Shown here: piece by piece, positions 45,439-55,153 of the stretch
Layout: every line of letters starts with the position of its first letter
How positions within the stretch are numbered: the stretch's first letter is position 1
NCBI RefSeq assembly: GCF_017876625.1
Contig: NZ_JAGIOH010000001.1
Coordinates: 186,001 to 250,000 of the forward strand
Length of the DNA: 64,000 nt
Direction: 5' to 3'
Origin: Streptomyces syringium
GTDB lineage: Bacteria > Actinomycetota > Actinomycetes > Streptomycetales > Streptomycetaceae
Program-made: the position numbers and the translations under genes
The notes under the pieces: generated by a model
What the model was told of the DNA's origin: nothing
The model's database searches: none
What the model saw: only the letters and a program-made list of their open reading frames with translations

Positions 45439-46212
45439 CCACCCACCTCGGCATGCCCACCCCATCCCCCAAGCGCCGGTGCGCCGGCCGTCCCGGCAGA
45501 TCCATGTCGGCGATGTCCCCATCGGCGGCGGCGCACCGGTCACCGTCCAGACCATGACCACCCCCCCACCGCCGACATCGACGCCACCCCCCAGCAGATC
45601 GCCGCCATCACCGCAGCCGGCTGCGACATCGTCCGCGTCGCCGTCCCCACCCAGGACGACGCCGACGCCCTCACGCGCATCGTGGCCAAGTCACCGATCC
45701 CCGTCATCGCCGACATCCACTTCCAGCCCCGCTACGTCTTCGCCGCCATCGACGCCGGGTGCGCGGCCGTCCGCGTCAACCCCGGCAACATCAAACGCTT
45801 CGACGACCGCGTCGCCGAGATCGCGGCGACCGCCTCCGCCGCGCGGGTGCCCATACGCATCGGGGTCAACGCCGGACCCCTGGACCCCAGGCCCCTACCA
45901 GTTGGCGAGACACACCGCCGCAACACCGCAGGCGCTGGCGGAGTGGGCGCTGTGGGAGTGCTCGCTATTCGAGGAACACGGCTTCCGCGATATCAAGATC
46001 GTGGTCAAGCACCACGACCCGATGACGATGGTCGCCGCCAACCGGCTGCTCTCCGACGCGTGCGACTATCCCCTCCACCTGGGCGTCACCGAGGCGGGCC
46101 AACCCAGAGGCCCTTCAGACCCGCGGTCGCCTTCAAGGGCATCGGGGACACCATCCGCGTCCCGCCCTCCGCATGCCCGGTGGAACAGGTGAACCGGAGA
46201 AGAAAATCGTTG
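45435..46212 (+). pseudogene. ispG: Decayed ispG (gcpE), HMBPP synthase
   Basis: The gene starts ATG 45435, overlapping the dxs stop, and must be read in several frames. Parts seen in order are [41 protein letters not shown] with [61 protein letters not shown], then in another frame [23 protein letters not shown] and [11 protein letters not shown], then [20 protein letters not shown]. At least three frameshifts are needed, the first at a C-run near 45565. The entire C-terminal 4Fe-4S domain is absent. IspG makes HMBPP in the MEP pathway; this copy is non-functional, so the chromosomal ispG must supply that step. Confidence 0.85.
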
Positions 46213-46268
46213 ACGTCCCCCTTGATGAAGCCTTCAGCACTCCTCCCTCATTGGAGAGGTGATCAGCC

Positions 46269-47648
46269 ATGACGGACACCGAAACCACATGGAAGGCGGT
46301 GGCCGCTCCCGGTGGGCTGCCGCTGGTCGGCCATCTCTTCCAGCTCCGCAGAGGGCTGCTCCCTTTTATCCAACACCTGCCCGCCCGCGGTGACCTGGTA
46401 CAGATCCGCATCGGCCCCTGGCACGCCTATGTGGTGTGCCATCCCGACCTCGTGGAGCAGGTCCTGCGCCGCGACCGAATCTTCGACAAGGGCGGCCCGG
46501 TCTTCGACAAGGTGCGTTCCGTGATGGGTAACGGCCTGGTCACCTGCCCTTACCGTGACCACCGGCGTCAGCGGAGGCTGCTTCAGCCCCTTTTCCAAAA
46601 AAGCCGCATGCCCGCCTACGCGCGGGTGATGACCGAACAGATCGGCAGTGTTCTGGGCAGCTGGCACGAGGGGAAGACCTTGCGGGTATCGGCCGAGATG
46701 CACATGCTCGCCGCCCGGATCGTAGCGCGGGCCCTGTTCAGCTCCGACCCCGAGGAGCCCGACGATGTCGCCGCACGTGCCTCCCAAGTCGTCGAGGCGT
46801 CGCTGGGCGCGGTCATGCAGGGCATCTACCGCCATATGGTCACCCCCGTTCCAGCGCTGCGGCGCCTGCCCACGCCAGGCAACCGCAGCTATCACCAGGC
46901 GCGTGCGGATATTCACACGGCCGTCAGCCGCGTCCTGGCCGCATACCGGCGCGACGGCGCAGACCACGGGGACCTGGTATCCGCCTTGCTCGCCGCTCGT
47001 GACACCGATGGCAGCGCCCTCGAGGAGGCAGAGATCCACGACCAGATCACCACCATGCTCGTCGCCGGGATCGAATCCACCGCCAACGGTCTGACCTGGG
47101 CCCTCTACACCCTGGCAACCACCCCCGGCCTCCAGACCCGCGTACAGGCCGAAGCCGACAGCATCCTGGCGGGTCGCACGGCCACCTGGGAGGACCTGCC
47201 GCACTTGGACCTGACCGGACGGGTCGTCTGCGAAACACTGCGCATGTACGCCCCGGCATGGGCGCTGACCCGGGTCACACGTGAAGCAACCGAACTCGCA
47301 GGGCAGCGTCTGCCCGCTGGCACCCATCTCCTCTACAGCCCCTACGCCATCCACCACCGCCCTGATCTCTACCCCCACCCCGAACGGTTCGACGTCGACC
47401 GATGGCTACCCGACCAGGCAGCCGCCCGCCCCCGAAACGCCTACCTGCCATTCGCCGCCGGGGCCCGCAAGTGCATCGGCGACACCTTCTCTCTCGTCGA
47501 CTCCACCCTCACCCTGGCCTCCATCGCCGCACGCTGGCACATTCACCCGCCACCCAAACCCGCCACCCCGGCGGCCCGCATCACCCTGACACCGAAAAAA
47601 CTGGAACTCCGCGTGACATCTCGCAGCTTCCGACACCCGACACATTGA
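46269..47648 (+). CDS. Cytochrome P450 (terpene-tailoring type)
   Basis: ATG 46269 follows GGAGAGGTGA; the product is 459 residues. Diagnostic motifs: I-helix oxygen-binding LVAGIESTANG (about 264-274), ExxR ETLR at 322-325, PERFDVDRW, and the heme-binding loop FAAGARKCIGD with Cys402. The N-terminus lacks a membrane anchor, so it is soluble and needs ferredoxin partners encoded elsewhere. PGGLPLVGHLFQLRRG and the overall pattern resemble the CYP170/PtlI group that oxidises cyclised sesquiterpenes. Next to a GPP C-methyltransferase and MIB-type synthases, oxidation of a C11 monoterpenoid is the likely role; this is inference. Confidence 0.88.
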   Translation: MTDTETTWKAVAAPGGLPLVGHLFQLRRGLLPFIQHLPARGDLVQIRIGPWHAYVVCHPDLVEQVLRRDRIFDKGGPVFDKVRSVMGNGLVTCPYRDHRRQRRLLQPLFQKSRMPAYARVMTEQIGSVLGSWHEGKTLRVSAEMHMLAARIVARALFSSDPEEPDDVAARASQVVEASLGAVMQGIYRHMVTPVPALRRLPTPGNRSYHQARADIHTAVSRVLAAYRRDGADHGDLVSALLAARDTDGSALEEAEIHDQITTMLVAGIESTANGLTWALYTLATTPGLQTRVQAEADSILAGRTATWEDLPHLDLTGRVVCETLRMYAPAWALTRVTREATELAGQRLPAGTHLLYSPYAIHHRPDLYPHPERFDVDRWLPDQAAARPRNAYLPFAAGARKCIGDTFSLVDSTLTLASIAARWHIHPPPKPATPAARITLTPKKLELRVTSRSFRHPTH

Positions 47649-47872
47649 CCTCATTTCACCCTGGGCCAGGAGGCTGACAACGTCTCGGATGGTTCGGAGG
47701 AGCTCTGACATCGTCCAGGCCGATGCCCCACTCGCGTCCCACTACGCCGTTGAACTGCAAAACCAGAGCAAGGGGGAGGCTCGTGAACGAGCACGCCCTT
47801 GCGTGGCAGGTGATCCCACGCCGGGAAACCGACTTCATCCCATGTGATCTCGACTGGCAAGGAGCTCTCGCC

Positions 47873-48733
47873 ATGACCAGCGCCCCCCACCCCGCCATGC
47901 CCGCACAATCGGCCTACCAGAAGTCGATCGCCCGCTACTGGGACCACGAAAACAACGACATCAACGTCAAACTGGGCGAGATCGATGGCTTGCACCATCA
48001 CCACTACGGCATCGGCTCAGCCCACTTCGCTGTTCTCGAAGAGCCCGAAGATGTACGTGAGGAAAAGATCAACGCCGAGCTGCACCGCTTGGAACAAGCC
48101 CAGGCCGAGCTGCTCGCCAAGCACCTGGGTCCGGTCAATCCCAGCGACCGGCTCTTCGACGCCGGGTGCGGACACGGCGGGGGATCCCTCATCGCTTTCG
48201 ACCGCTTCGGCTGCCACGTCGACGGCGTCACCCTCTCCCAGGCGCAAAAGAAACGCGCCACCCAGTACGCCGAGTCACGCGGGGCTGCCGACAAGGTGAC
48301 CTTCCGTGTGGCCAACATGCTCGATACGCGTCTCGATACCGGTGCCTACAGCGCATCGTGGAACAACGAGAGCGACATGTACGTCAACCTGGACGACCTG
48401 TTCGCCGAGCACACCCGGCTACTCAGACCCGGTGGCCGGTACGTGGCGATCACCGGTCTCATCAACGACGTCCACGGTATGGCCAGCCGCTCGGTATCGC
48501 GCATCAACTGGCACTACGAATGCGACATCCACAGGCGCGCCGAGTTCTTCAAGGCCCTCGCACGCAACCGGCTAGCCGTCGCCACCGTCATCGACCTGAC
48601 CCACGCCACCATCCCGTACTGGAGCCTCCGCAGACAGAGCCCTCACCTGGCGACCGGGATCGAGGGCGACTTCCTGTCCGCCTACCACGACGGCAGCTTC
48701 CAGTACATGCTGATCGCCGCCGACCGGATCTGA
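47873..48733 (+). CDS. Geranyl diphosphate 2-C-methyltransferase-like enzyme
   Basis: ATG 47873, with AAGGAG upstream, gives 286 residues. GPP methyltransferases add a methyl group from SAM to C2 of geranyl diphosphate, making the C11 substrate of 2-methylisoborneol synthase. Shared features are YQKSIARYWDHENNDINVKLGE near the start, LHHHHYGIGSAHF, a SAM-binding loop FDAGCGHGGGSLIAF from residue 95, VDGVTLSQAQKKRA, SWNNESDMYVNLDDLF, GRYVAITGLINDV and the closing ATGIEGDFLSAYHDGSFQYM. The four consecutive histidines and the NE/MYV motif are typical of the group. A second, split copy is at 52512-52740 and 55276-55390. Two MIB-type synthases downstream support the assignment. Confidence 0.88.
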   Translation: MTSAPHPAMPAQSAYQKSIARYWDHENNDINVKLGEIDGLHHHHYGIGSAHFAVLEEPEDVREEKINAELHRLEQAQAELLAKHLGPVNPSDRLFDAGCGHGGGSLIAFDRFGCHVDGVTLSQAQKKRATQYAESRGAADKVTFRVANMLDTRLDTGAYSASWNNESDMYVNLDDLFAEHTRLLRPGGRYVAITGLINDVHGMASRSVSRINWHYECDIHRRAEFFKALARNRLAVATVIDLTHATIPYWSLRRQSPHLATGIEGDFLSAYHDGSFQYMLIAADRI

Positions 48734-49183
48734 CATCGAATAGACCCCGCACATCCCCATACCACCGGCACCCGCCCCTCCATTCGCGGTGGGTCTCACG
48801 CTGAACCCAACACGACAGCACGCACCGCTTCGATGAGCACTGCAGTATTCCAGCATCAGCCCGTCATGGCCCCCGATCGGGGGTCGGCGGCGGCTGGGCA
48901 TCCAGGCACACCGCCCCGTAAACTTCAAAGTCCACACCATGCCAATCCGATGGCACTTACCACTCTTGCGGAAACGCGCTGATACAGCCCCGAAACTCAT
49001 CCATCCTCCGATCCGGCAAGTCAACGACTCGGCGTGGCATGAGTGCGGCAATATGCTGACCTGAGGCAATGCCAGCATTCTTTCAGGGCCCGAGAAATGA
49101 CATCACCCAGCACAAGAGATTCACGAACTGATCCGTGAGCATACGTAATCATTCCACACCCACAGAAACCGGAGGTGCCGCCC
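48734..49183. other. Intergenic region before the second methyltransferase
   Basis: About 450 bases with lower GC than the genes around it, especially after 49060 (CATACGTAATCATTCC). It probably holds the promoter of the 49184 gene; no gene or clear hairpin is seen. Confidence 0.35.
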
Positions 49184-50047
49184 ATGCCCCCTCCTGAACC
49201 AGCCTCACCGGCCGCACCAGTGGGAACCAACGGGGCCAAGAGGGAAACCCGAGAGGAGGGACGGTACGGCGAAGCGGCATTCCGGTCCGACGGTCCCGCG
49301 GAACCTGACAGGCTCGATGCCCTCGCGGACGCATACGACCCCGTCAGTCACGATATCTTGCAATCCATCGGCCTCAAGCCCGGATGGCGCTGCATCGAAG
49401 CAGGCGCCGGCCCCGGACACATGACCAGATGGATCGCTCGAAAGGCCGCCCCGGCAGAGGTGACCGCAGTCGATCTCGATACAGCCGCGCTGGCCCGGCT
49501 CACCGAGCCCAACATCCGCACGGTCTGCGCCGACCTCACCCAGTCCCTGACCGCAGACGTCGTGGCACCCGCCTCATTCGACCTTGCCTACTCACGGTTC
49601 ACGCTCCTCCACCTGCGCGAACGAGACGAGGTACTGGCCCGGATGTACGACTGGCTCACACCAGGCGGATGGCTCGTCATCAGCGACTCAACGGACTTCG
49701 CAGCCAACTCCGGCATCACGGATTACGGAACAGCCATGACCGCAATGTGGGAGACCCTGGAGAAGACCATTGGCACCAGCAGACAATGGGCGCGCCGATT
49801 CCCGGAGCAGCTCGCCCGACTCGGGCTGACAGACCTCAACCTGCACGCCTATCTCCCCGTTGCCAGGAACAGAAATGCCACAGCCGAGATCATCAGACGG
49901 ACCATGATAGAGCTGCGCCAGAAAATGGTCGCCACCGGACGCATGCCAGACGAAGCACTCGCCCGCCTCCTGGACCACTTGAGCACCCCAGAATTCCTCG
50001 CATTCGGATTCCCGATGATCACAACATGGGGTCGCAAGCCTTCATGA
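49184..50047 (+). CDS. Class I SAM-dependent methyltransferase
   Basis: ATG 49184, nine bases after GGAGG, gives 287 residues. Motif I is CIEAGAGPGHMTRWIA (from residue 70), followed by VTAVDLDTAALARL (acidic end of beta 2), VCADLTQSLTAD (motif II region), FDLAYSRFTLLHLRERDEVL (post II) and WLTPGGWLVISDSTDFA (motif III). This is an ordinary Rossmann methyltransferase distinct from the GPP methyltransferase. Its acceptor may be a small hydrophobic molecule; O- or C-methylation of the terpenoid is plausible from its place between GPP methyltransferase and terpene synthase 1. Codon choice is more AT-tolerant than in upstream genes. Confidence 0.85.
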   Translation: MPPPEPASPAAPVGTNGAKRETREEGRYGEAAFRSDGPAEPDRLDALADAYDPVSHDILQSIGLKPGWRCIEAGAGPGHMTRWIARKAAPAEVTAVDLDTAALARLTEPNIRTVCADLTQSLTADVVAPASFDLAYSRFTLLHLRERDEVLARMYDWLTPGGWLVISDSTDFAANSGITDYGTAMTAMWETLEKTIGTSRQWARRFPEQLARLGLTDLNLHAYLPVARNRNATAEIIRRTMIELRQKMVATGRMPDEALARLLDHLSTPEFLAFGFPMITTWGRKPS

Positions 50048-50129
50048 CACTCACCCGCACCTTGCAGAAAAACAACAACAACAGATTGTCGCCCCTTTTT
50101 CGCAGTCTATGCTGCCCCTTGGATGAACT

Positions 50130-51233
50130 GTGGCGACCCGAACCCAGGAAGGCCCACAAGTGCAAAATGCCAGCGTCCCCCCGCTTACCCCGGCCCAACA
50201 GCACGACATCAGATGCCCTCTGGTCGAGCGGGACGAAGCTGCCGGCCCATCACCTTGCAGAGGAAAGACGAGAATCTACTGCCCCACCCCGCCTCGGGAC
50301 AATGGGGTCTTCGCGGCAGAGATTGACCGGCAGCTACGCGGGTGGCTGGCAGACACGGGGTTCACACCCAGCCAGGCAGATCACCTGATGGCCGCCCGAT
50401 TCGGCTACGGGACCATGCTCTGCCACCCAGACACCGAGGACCTCGACAACCTCATGATCGCGGCACGGTGCATCGCCGCCGAGTATGCCATCGACGACTT
50501 GTACTGTGACGAAGCAGCCTCAGGCGCGAGACCCACGCTCCTCGGCCCACGCCTGTCACTGGCCCAGTCCGCAATCGACCCTCCGTACCTCCCCGCCGAA
50601 GAAACCTCCCATTGGAACCGGCACCGCGGCGCCGACCCCGTTCTGCGGGCAATGCACCATGCGACAGAACACCTCGCAAGCAAGGCCACACCATCTCAAA
50701 TCCACCGCTTTCGGCATGAGATCGCAAACCTTTACCTTGGCTGTCACGCCGAGACGGGATGGCGCATGACCGGCCGGATGCCAACCCTGTGGGAATACAT
50801 CACCAACCGCCAGCTCAACAACTTCCGCCCATGCCTGACCATCACCGACATCATCGGCGGATACGAACTTCCCGATATCGTATACGCACACCCCCAGGTA
50901 CAGAAAGCCACCGCCCTGGCCTGCAACGCCGCAACATTCACCAACGACCTATACTCCTTCCACAAGGAAACCGCAACCATCGAAACACAATTCAACCTCC
51001 CTACCGTCATCGCCGCACAGCAGCACTGCAGCATTCATGAAGCATTCCACCAAGCCGCCCGGATCACGAATTCCTACGTCCACAACTTCGAAAAACATGC
51101 CACCCAACTGTGGCCCGTCGCAGAACCAGAACTACGCCGCTACCTCACCGGCCTATGGCACTGGATGGCCGGCTCCCGACTCTGGCACGCCACCGTTCCC
51201 CGCTACAACACCCCAACACCTGACTCCAGCTGA
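50130..51233 (+). CDS. Terpene synthase, 2-methylisoborneol-synthase type (copy 1)
   Basis: GTG 50130 gives 367 residues. The two metal-binding motifs of class I terpene cyclases are present: AIDDLYCDE with Asp122 and Asp123 (DDxxxxE-type, the MIB-synthase variant) and the NSE triad NDLYSFHKE from Asn272. Other shared parts are MLCHPDTEDLDNLMIAAR, MTGRMPTLWEYITNRQLNNF, TITDIIGGYELP and LPTVIAAQQHCSIHEAF. It is shorter than characterised MIB synthases (about 440 residues with a Pro-rich N-terminus). It would ionise (2-methyl)GPP and cyclise it; the product could be 2-methylisoborneol or another C11/C10 skeleton. It lies 82 bases after the second methyltransferase and resembles copy 2 at 55443. 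Confidence 0.9.
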   Translation: MATRTQEGPQVQNASVPPLTPAQQHDIRCPLVERDEAAGPSPCRGKTRIYCPTPPRDNGVFAAEIDRQLRGWLADTGFTPSQADHLMAARFGYGTMLCHPDTEDLDNLMIAARCIAAEYAIDDLYCDEAASGARPTLLGPRLSLAQSAIDPPYLPAEETSHWNRHRGADPVLRAMHHATEHLASKATPSQIHRFRHEIANLYLGCHAETGWRMTGRMPTLWEYITNRQLNNFRPCLTITDIIGGYELPDIVYAHPQVQKATALACNAATFTNDLYSFHKETATIETQFNLPTVIAAQQHCSIHEAFHQAARITNSYVHNFEKHATQLWPVAEPELRRYLTGLWHWMAGSRLWHATVPRYNTPTPDSS

Positions 51234-51620
51234 ACGGTGCCAGGCATCCCGGCCTTCCGCCCCCGCTCGCACCAGCACTTCCGTTCCGCTGGCGGAGCCC
51301 AAAAGATTCCCGGCCGCCCTTTCCTGCATCTCACCCCCACATCCACTCCGCTGCCCCTATCTGACCACCGCCGAGCACCACACCGAGATGCCCGGACGCT
51401 CCACCACCTGGAACCAGATCACTCGGACACCAGCCCTCTCCACCACAGGCTGGCGCACACAGGACCGCGCGGTCCCGAGGGTCCCCACGCCATCGGCCGG
51501 AGTCCGCAGTGCCTACGACCGAGCTGGGCTGCATCGACTGTCGGCCGCCTGACAGCACTGTTCAGCGGACCCTCCTGCAAAATTAAAGGATAGAGAGTTC
51601 CGCTTGAGGGGATCATTACT
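51234..51620. other. Intergenic, no gene recognised
   Basis: About 387 bases between terpene synthase 1 and the IS5-type element. Open frames here show no recognisable protein. The last 40 bases (AAAATTAAAGGATAG) are markedly AT-rich. The missing 5' part of the second GPP methyltransferase is not here. Confidence 0.35.
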
Positions 51621-52511
51621 GAACCTCTTTCATTCTGGATAGCTGCAGGTGAGGAGGGTGTGGACGGCCGTGACGATCCGTCCGACGCGGTTGGTGGGGC
51701 ATCTGGTCCGGCGAAGGACGCGGCAGGACTTGAGGCGGGCGAAGGCGCGTTCTCCCGGAGTGCGAAGCCGGGCATGTACACGGTTGAATCGCTGGTAGTG
51801 CGGCGGTTGGATGCGGTGGTGGTAGGGGGTGCGGACGGTGGCGCCGGCTCCTTGGTAGGCGCGGTCGGCCAGGATGAGGATCTGCCGGGTGAGGCAGGCC
51901 TGGACGATGCCGTGGGCTCTGGCCGCGGTCAGGCCATGGGTCCGGCCGGGCAGCGCGCGGCAGAACCACAGCGGCGTCCCGTCAGGACGGGTGATGACCT
52001 GCACGTTCATGCCGTGCTTCTTGTGCTTCTGTGAGTAGTAGGGCTGATCCGCCTTGATGCGGTCGGCGGGGATCAGAGTGCCGTCAACGATGACGAAGTC
52101 GCCTTCACCCAGGCCCACGGGCGCCTCCCGGAGACCGGGCGCCCAGGCGGCCAGGACCTCGAGGGTTTCGTCGACGTACCTCCACGCGGTGGCTTCGGAC
52201 ACACCGAAACCTGCCCCGAGCTGGGCGAACGTCTCGTTCTTCCATAGATGAGCGAGCGCGAGGAGGGCTTGCTTGAAACAACCCAGCCTGCACCAGGGAG
52301 AGTCGATCTCGGTTCTGCGGGCATGCAGCAGCCATGCGACATGCTCGATGAGCTCGTGCGGGACATCGAGCATGGCAGGACACGGAACCAACGAAGCCCC
52401 CGGCATCGGTGTGATGAGTGGAATCACCACACCCACGACGGGGGCTTCGCCATGCCACACACCCTCGCTGACCTGCACATTCACCCCTCGGACAGGGGAT
52501 GAAAGAGGTTC
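51621..52511. mobile_element. IS5-type element, copy B (~891 bp)
   Basis: Complete, with 13-bp terminal inverted repeats GAACCTCTTTCAT (51621-51633) and its complement (52499-52511). Between the transposase and the right end lies a strong inverted repeat GAAGCCCCCG...CGGGGGCTTC (about 52389-52448). Its insertion or a linked deletion removed the 5' part of the second GPP methyltransferase. No target duplication is visible. Confidence 0.85.
51630..52373 (-). CDS. IS5-type transposase (copy B)
   Basis: A 247-residue intact transposase from ATG 52373, nearly identical to copy A at 41824-42567: VIVDGTLIPADRIK, LILADRAYQGAGATVRTPY and ARLRTPGERAFARLKSCRVL supply the DDE-type residues. Because its element still has both ends, it is the likely active member of the pair. 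Confidence 0.9.
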   Translation of the reverse strand: MLDVPHELIEHVAWLLHARRTEIDSPWCRLGCFKQALLALAHLWKNETFAQLGAGFGVSEATAWRYVDETLEVLAAWAPGLREAPVGLGEGDFVIVDGTLIPADRIKADQPYYSQKHKKHGMNVQVITRPDGTPLWFCRALPGRTHGLTAARAHGIVQACLTRQILILADRAYQGAGATVRTPYHHRIQPPHYQRFNRVHARLRTPGERAFARLKSCRVLRRTRCPTNRVGRIVTAVHTLLTCSYPE

Positions 52512-52740
52512 CATGACCTGTTCGCCGAATACGCCCGATATCAAGCGCCGTGGCCGGAAGGTGGCGGTCACCCGTGTGACAAACGACGTCCGCGCAATGG
52601 TGAGCCGCTCGGTGTCGCGGAGCAGCTGGCGCTACGCGTGCGACATCCACGACCGTGCCGCGTTCTTCCGGTCTCTGGCGCGCCACCGGCCCACCGTCAC
52701 CACGGTGATCGACTTGACCCACGACACCCACCCGTACTGG
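52512..52740 (+). pseudogene. Second GPP methyltransferase: middle part, before IS21
   Basis: Starting directly at the IS edge, DLFAEYARYQ (one frame) is followed by RGRKVAVTRVTNDVRAMVSRSVSRS-like sequence in the next frame, then DIHDRAAFFRSLARHRPT and TTVIDLTHDTHPYW. Each block aligns with the GPP methyltransferase at 47873 (DLFAEHTRLL, GRYVAITGLINDV, DIHRRAEFFKALARN, TVIDLTHATIPYW). The SAM-binding half is gone, and a frameshift lies near 52545. The frame then enters IS21 element 3. Confidence 0.8.
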
Positions 52741-52833
52741 TTGTGGGCGTCGTCTGAAAAGTGGACCAGGATCGACGTTTGAAAGTTGACCCCCTCTGGT
52801 GGTCTGGCTCGTTGGGTCAGACCGGGAGGGTGG

Positions 52834-54072
52834 GTGATCAGCGTGGAGGACTGGGCAGAGATCCGGCGGTTGCACCGGGCCGAGAAGATGCCGGTCAGGG
52901 CGATCGCGAGGAAGCTGGGGATCTCCAGGAACACCGTGCGGCGGGCGGTGACCAGCGACGCGCCGCCGAAGTACCAGCGGGCGGCGAAGGGCTCGATCGT
53001 GGACGCGGTCGAGCCGCAGATCCGCGAGCTGCTCGAGCAGTGGCCGGACATGCCGGCGACCGTGATCGCCGAGCGGATCGGCTGGAGCCGGAGCCTGACG
53101 GTACTCAAGGACCGCGTCCGCGAGCTGAGGCCGGCCTTCCAGCCGGTGGACCCGGCCTCGCGGACGGTCTATGAGCCGGGCGAACTCGCCCAGTGCGACC
53201 TGTGGTTCCCGCCCGCGGAGATCCCGCTCGGGTTCGGCCAGACCGGCTCCCCGCCTGTCCTGGTGATGGTCTGCGGCTACTCGCGCTGGATCAGCGCGCG
53301 GATGCTGCCGTCGCGCAACGCGGCCGATCTGATCGCCGGGCACTGGCGGCTGCTGACCGGCCTCGGAGCCGTGCCGAAGGCCCTGGTCTGGGACAACGAG
53401 GGCGCCGTCGGCTCCTGGCGGTCGGGCGGCCCGCAGCTGACGGACGACTTCGCCGCGTTCGCCGGCCTGCTCGGAATCAGGATTATTTTGTGCAAGCCCC
53501 GTGACCCCGAGGCCAAGGGACTGGTTGAAAGGGCGAACGGGTACCTGGAGACCTCGTTCCTGCCCGGCCGGGTCTTCACCTCGCCGGCGGACTTCAACGT
53601 CCAGCTCGCCGACTGGCTCACCAAGGCCAACCGGCGCCTCCACCGGACCTTGCAGGCCAGGCCCGCGGAACGGCTCGACGCCGACAAGTCCCGGATGCTC
53701 GGCATCCCGCCGATCTCCCCGCCAGGCTGGTGGAAATCCGGCCTGCGGCTGCCGCGCGACCACTACGTCCGCCTCGACACCTGCGACTACTCCGTCCACC
53801 CCCTGGCCATCGGCCGCCGGGTGGAAGTGACTGCCGACCTCGACCAGGTCCTGGTCACCTGCGACGGCACCGAAGTCGCCCGTGACACCCGCTGCTGGGC
53901 CAAGCACCAGACCCTCACCGATCCCACTCACGCGGCCGCAGCCGTCGCTGCCCGCACCACCATCAACAAGCCCGAGCCCGCCGAGAAGCTCGAGGTCGAG
54001 ATGCGGTCCCTGGACACCTACGACCGGATCTTCGGCGTCATCGACGGCGGCCTCGGACCAGGAGTCGCATGA
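52834..54072 (+). CDS. istA: IS21-family transposase IstA (element 3)
   Basis: GTG 52834, after GGGAGGG, gives 412 residues. N-terminal helix-turn-helix MPVRAIARKLGISRNTVRRA near residue 18, then the rve core: GELAQCDLWFPPAE (first Asp), ALVWDNEGAVGSW (second Asp) and KPRDPEAKGLVERANGYLE (Glu). It belongs to a third IS21 type, different from elements 1 and 2. It overlaps istB by four bases (ATGA) and is intact. Confidence 0.92.
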   Translation: MISVEDWAEIRRLHRAEKMPVRAIARKLGISRNTVRRAVTSDAPPKYQRAAKGSIVDAVEPQIRELLEQWPDMPATVIAERIGWSRSLTVLKDRVRELRPAFQPVDPASRTVYEPGELAQCDLWFPPAEIPLGFGQTGSPPVLVMVCGYSRWISARMLPSRNAADLIAGHWRLLTGLGAVPKALVWDNEGAVGSWRSGGPQLTDDFAAFAGLLGIRIILCKPRDPEAKGLVERANGYLETSFLPGRVFTSPADFNVQLADWLTKANRRLHRTLQARPAERLDADKSRMLGIPPISPPGWWKSGLRLPRDHYVRLDTCDYSVHPLAIGRRVEVTADLDQVLVTCDGTEVARDTRCWAKHQTLTDPTHAAAAVAARTTINKPEPAEKLEVEMRSLDTYDRIFGVIDGGLGPGVA

Positions 54073-54878
54073 CCACAGCCAGCAAGAAGTCCGCCGGCAC
54101 CGGCCGGGACGTCACCTCTGAGCTCACCTTCCTCACCCGGGCGCTGAAGGCCCCCTCCCTGCGGGAGGCGGCCGGCCGGCTCGCCGAGCGAGCCCGGGCC
54201 GAGGAGTGGAGCCACGAGGAATACCTCGCCGCCTGCCTCCAGCGCGAGGTCGCCGCCCGTGACGCCCACGGCGCCAAAGGCCGCATCCGCGCGGCCCGCT
54301 TCCCCTCCCGCAAGTCTTTGGAGCATTTCGACTTCGACCACCAGCGGTCCCTGAAGCGAGAAACGATTGCTCACCTGGGAACCCTCGACTTCGTCGCGGG
54401 CAAGGAGAACGTGATCTTCCTCGGGCCGCCCGGCACCGGCAAGACCCACCTCGCCACCGGCCTCGCGATCCGGGCCTGCCAGGCCGGCCACCGCGTCGCC
54501 TTCGCCACCGCGGCCCAGTGGGTCGCCCACCTCCTGTACGCCCACAACGCGGGCAAGCTCTCCGACGAGCTCACCCGCCTCGGGCGCTATCCGGTGATCG
54601 TGGTCGACGAAGTCGGATACATCCCCTTGGAACCGGAAGCGGCCAACCTCTTCTTCCAGTTCATCTCCGGACGCTACGAACGCGCGTCCGTGATCGTGAC
54701 CAGCAACAAGCCCTTCGGACGCTGGGGCGAGGTCTTCGGCGACGACACCGTCGCCGCCGCCATGATCGACCGCCTGGTCCACCACGCGGAGGTCATCAGC
54801 CTCCGCGGCGACAGCTTCCGCATGCGCGGACGCGACCTCGGACGCGTCCCACCCGCCGAGACCAGCAACAACGACTAA
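54069..54878 (+). CDS. istB: IS21-family helper ATPase IstB (element 3)
   Basis: A 269-residue AAA+ ATPase: IFLGPPGTGKTHLATGLAIR (Walker A, near residue 117), VIVVDEVGYIPLEPEAAN (Walker B, near 177), SVIVTSNKPFGRWGEVF (sensor 1). The MTTASKKSAGTGRDVTSELT start is typical. It forms the IstA-dependent target complex. Confidence 0.93.
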   Translation: MTTASKKSAGTGRDVTSELTFLTRALKAPSLREAAGRLAERARAEEWSHEEYLAACLQREVAARDAHGAKGRIRAARFPSRKSLEHFDFDHQRSLKRETIAHLGTLDFVAGKENVIFLGPPGTGKTHLATGLAIRACQAGHRVAFATAAQWVAHLLYAHNAGKLSDELTRLGRYPVIVVDEVGYIPLEPEAANLFFQFISGRYERASVIVTSNKPFGRWGEVFGDDTVAAAMIDRLVHHAEVISLRGDSFRMRGRDLGRVPPAETSNND

Positions 54879-54945
54879 CCCCCTTGTTATCTCACAGGCC
54901 AAACAGGGGAAGTCACTCCACCACAAGCCCAAGAAAGGATCAGCT

Positions 54946-55146
54946 ATGCCAATTACACCTGGCCCCTTCGGCCAGGTTTCAGACCCTGTCGCCTTCCTCG
55001 ACGGCACCAAGGTCACCGAACCCTTCGCCCAAATCGAGGACCCCAGGGCCCGGGCTGACGCCATGGACGCCAAGGCAACCGAGCTGCGCGGGCATGCAGA
55101 CGCGCTGAACAAGGCGGCCACCAAGCTCCGCGAGGCAAGGGACTGA
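54946..55146 (+). CDS. 66-residue passenger protein within IS21 element 3
   Basis: ATG 54946 follows GAAAGGA by six bases. The protein begins MPITPGPFGQVSDPVAFLDG, then has an acidic/basic helical half (DPRARADAMDAKATELRG, LNKAATKLREARD) likely to form a coiled coil. It lies between istB and the right end of the element and is followed by a strong terminator, so it is an expressed-looking cargo gene rather than chance. The opening MPIT is also the opening of terpene synthase 2 (MPITHAVPG at 55443), so a partial copy of a neighbour's leader is possible. No family known. Confidence 0.55.
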   Translation: MPITPGPFGQVSDPVAFLDGTKVTEPFAQIEDPRARADAMDAKATELRGHADALNKAATKLREARD

Positions 55147-55153
55147 CCAGCCC

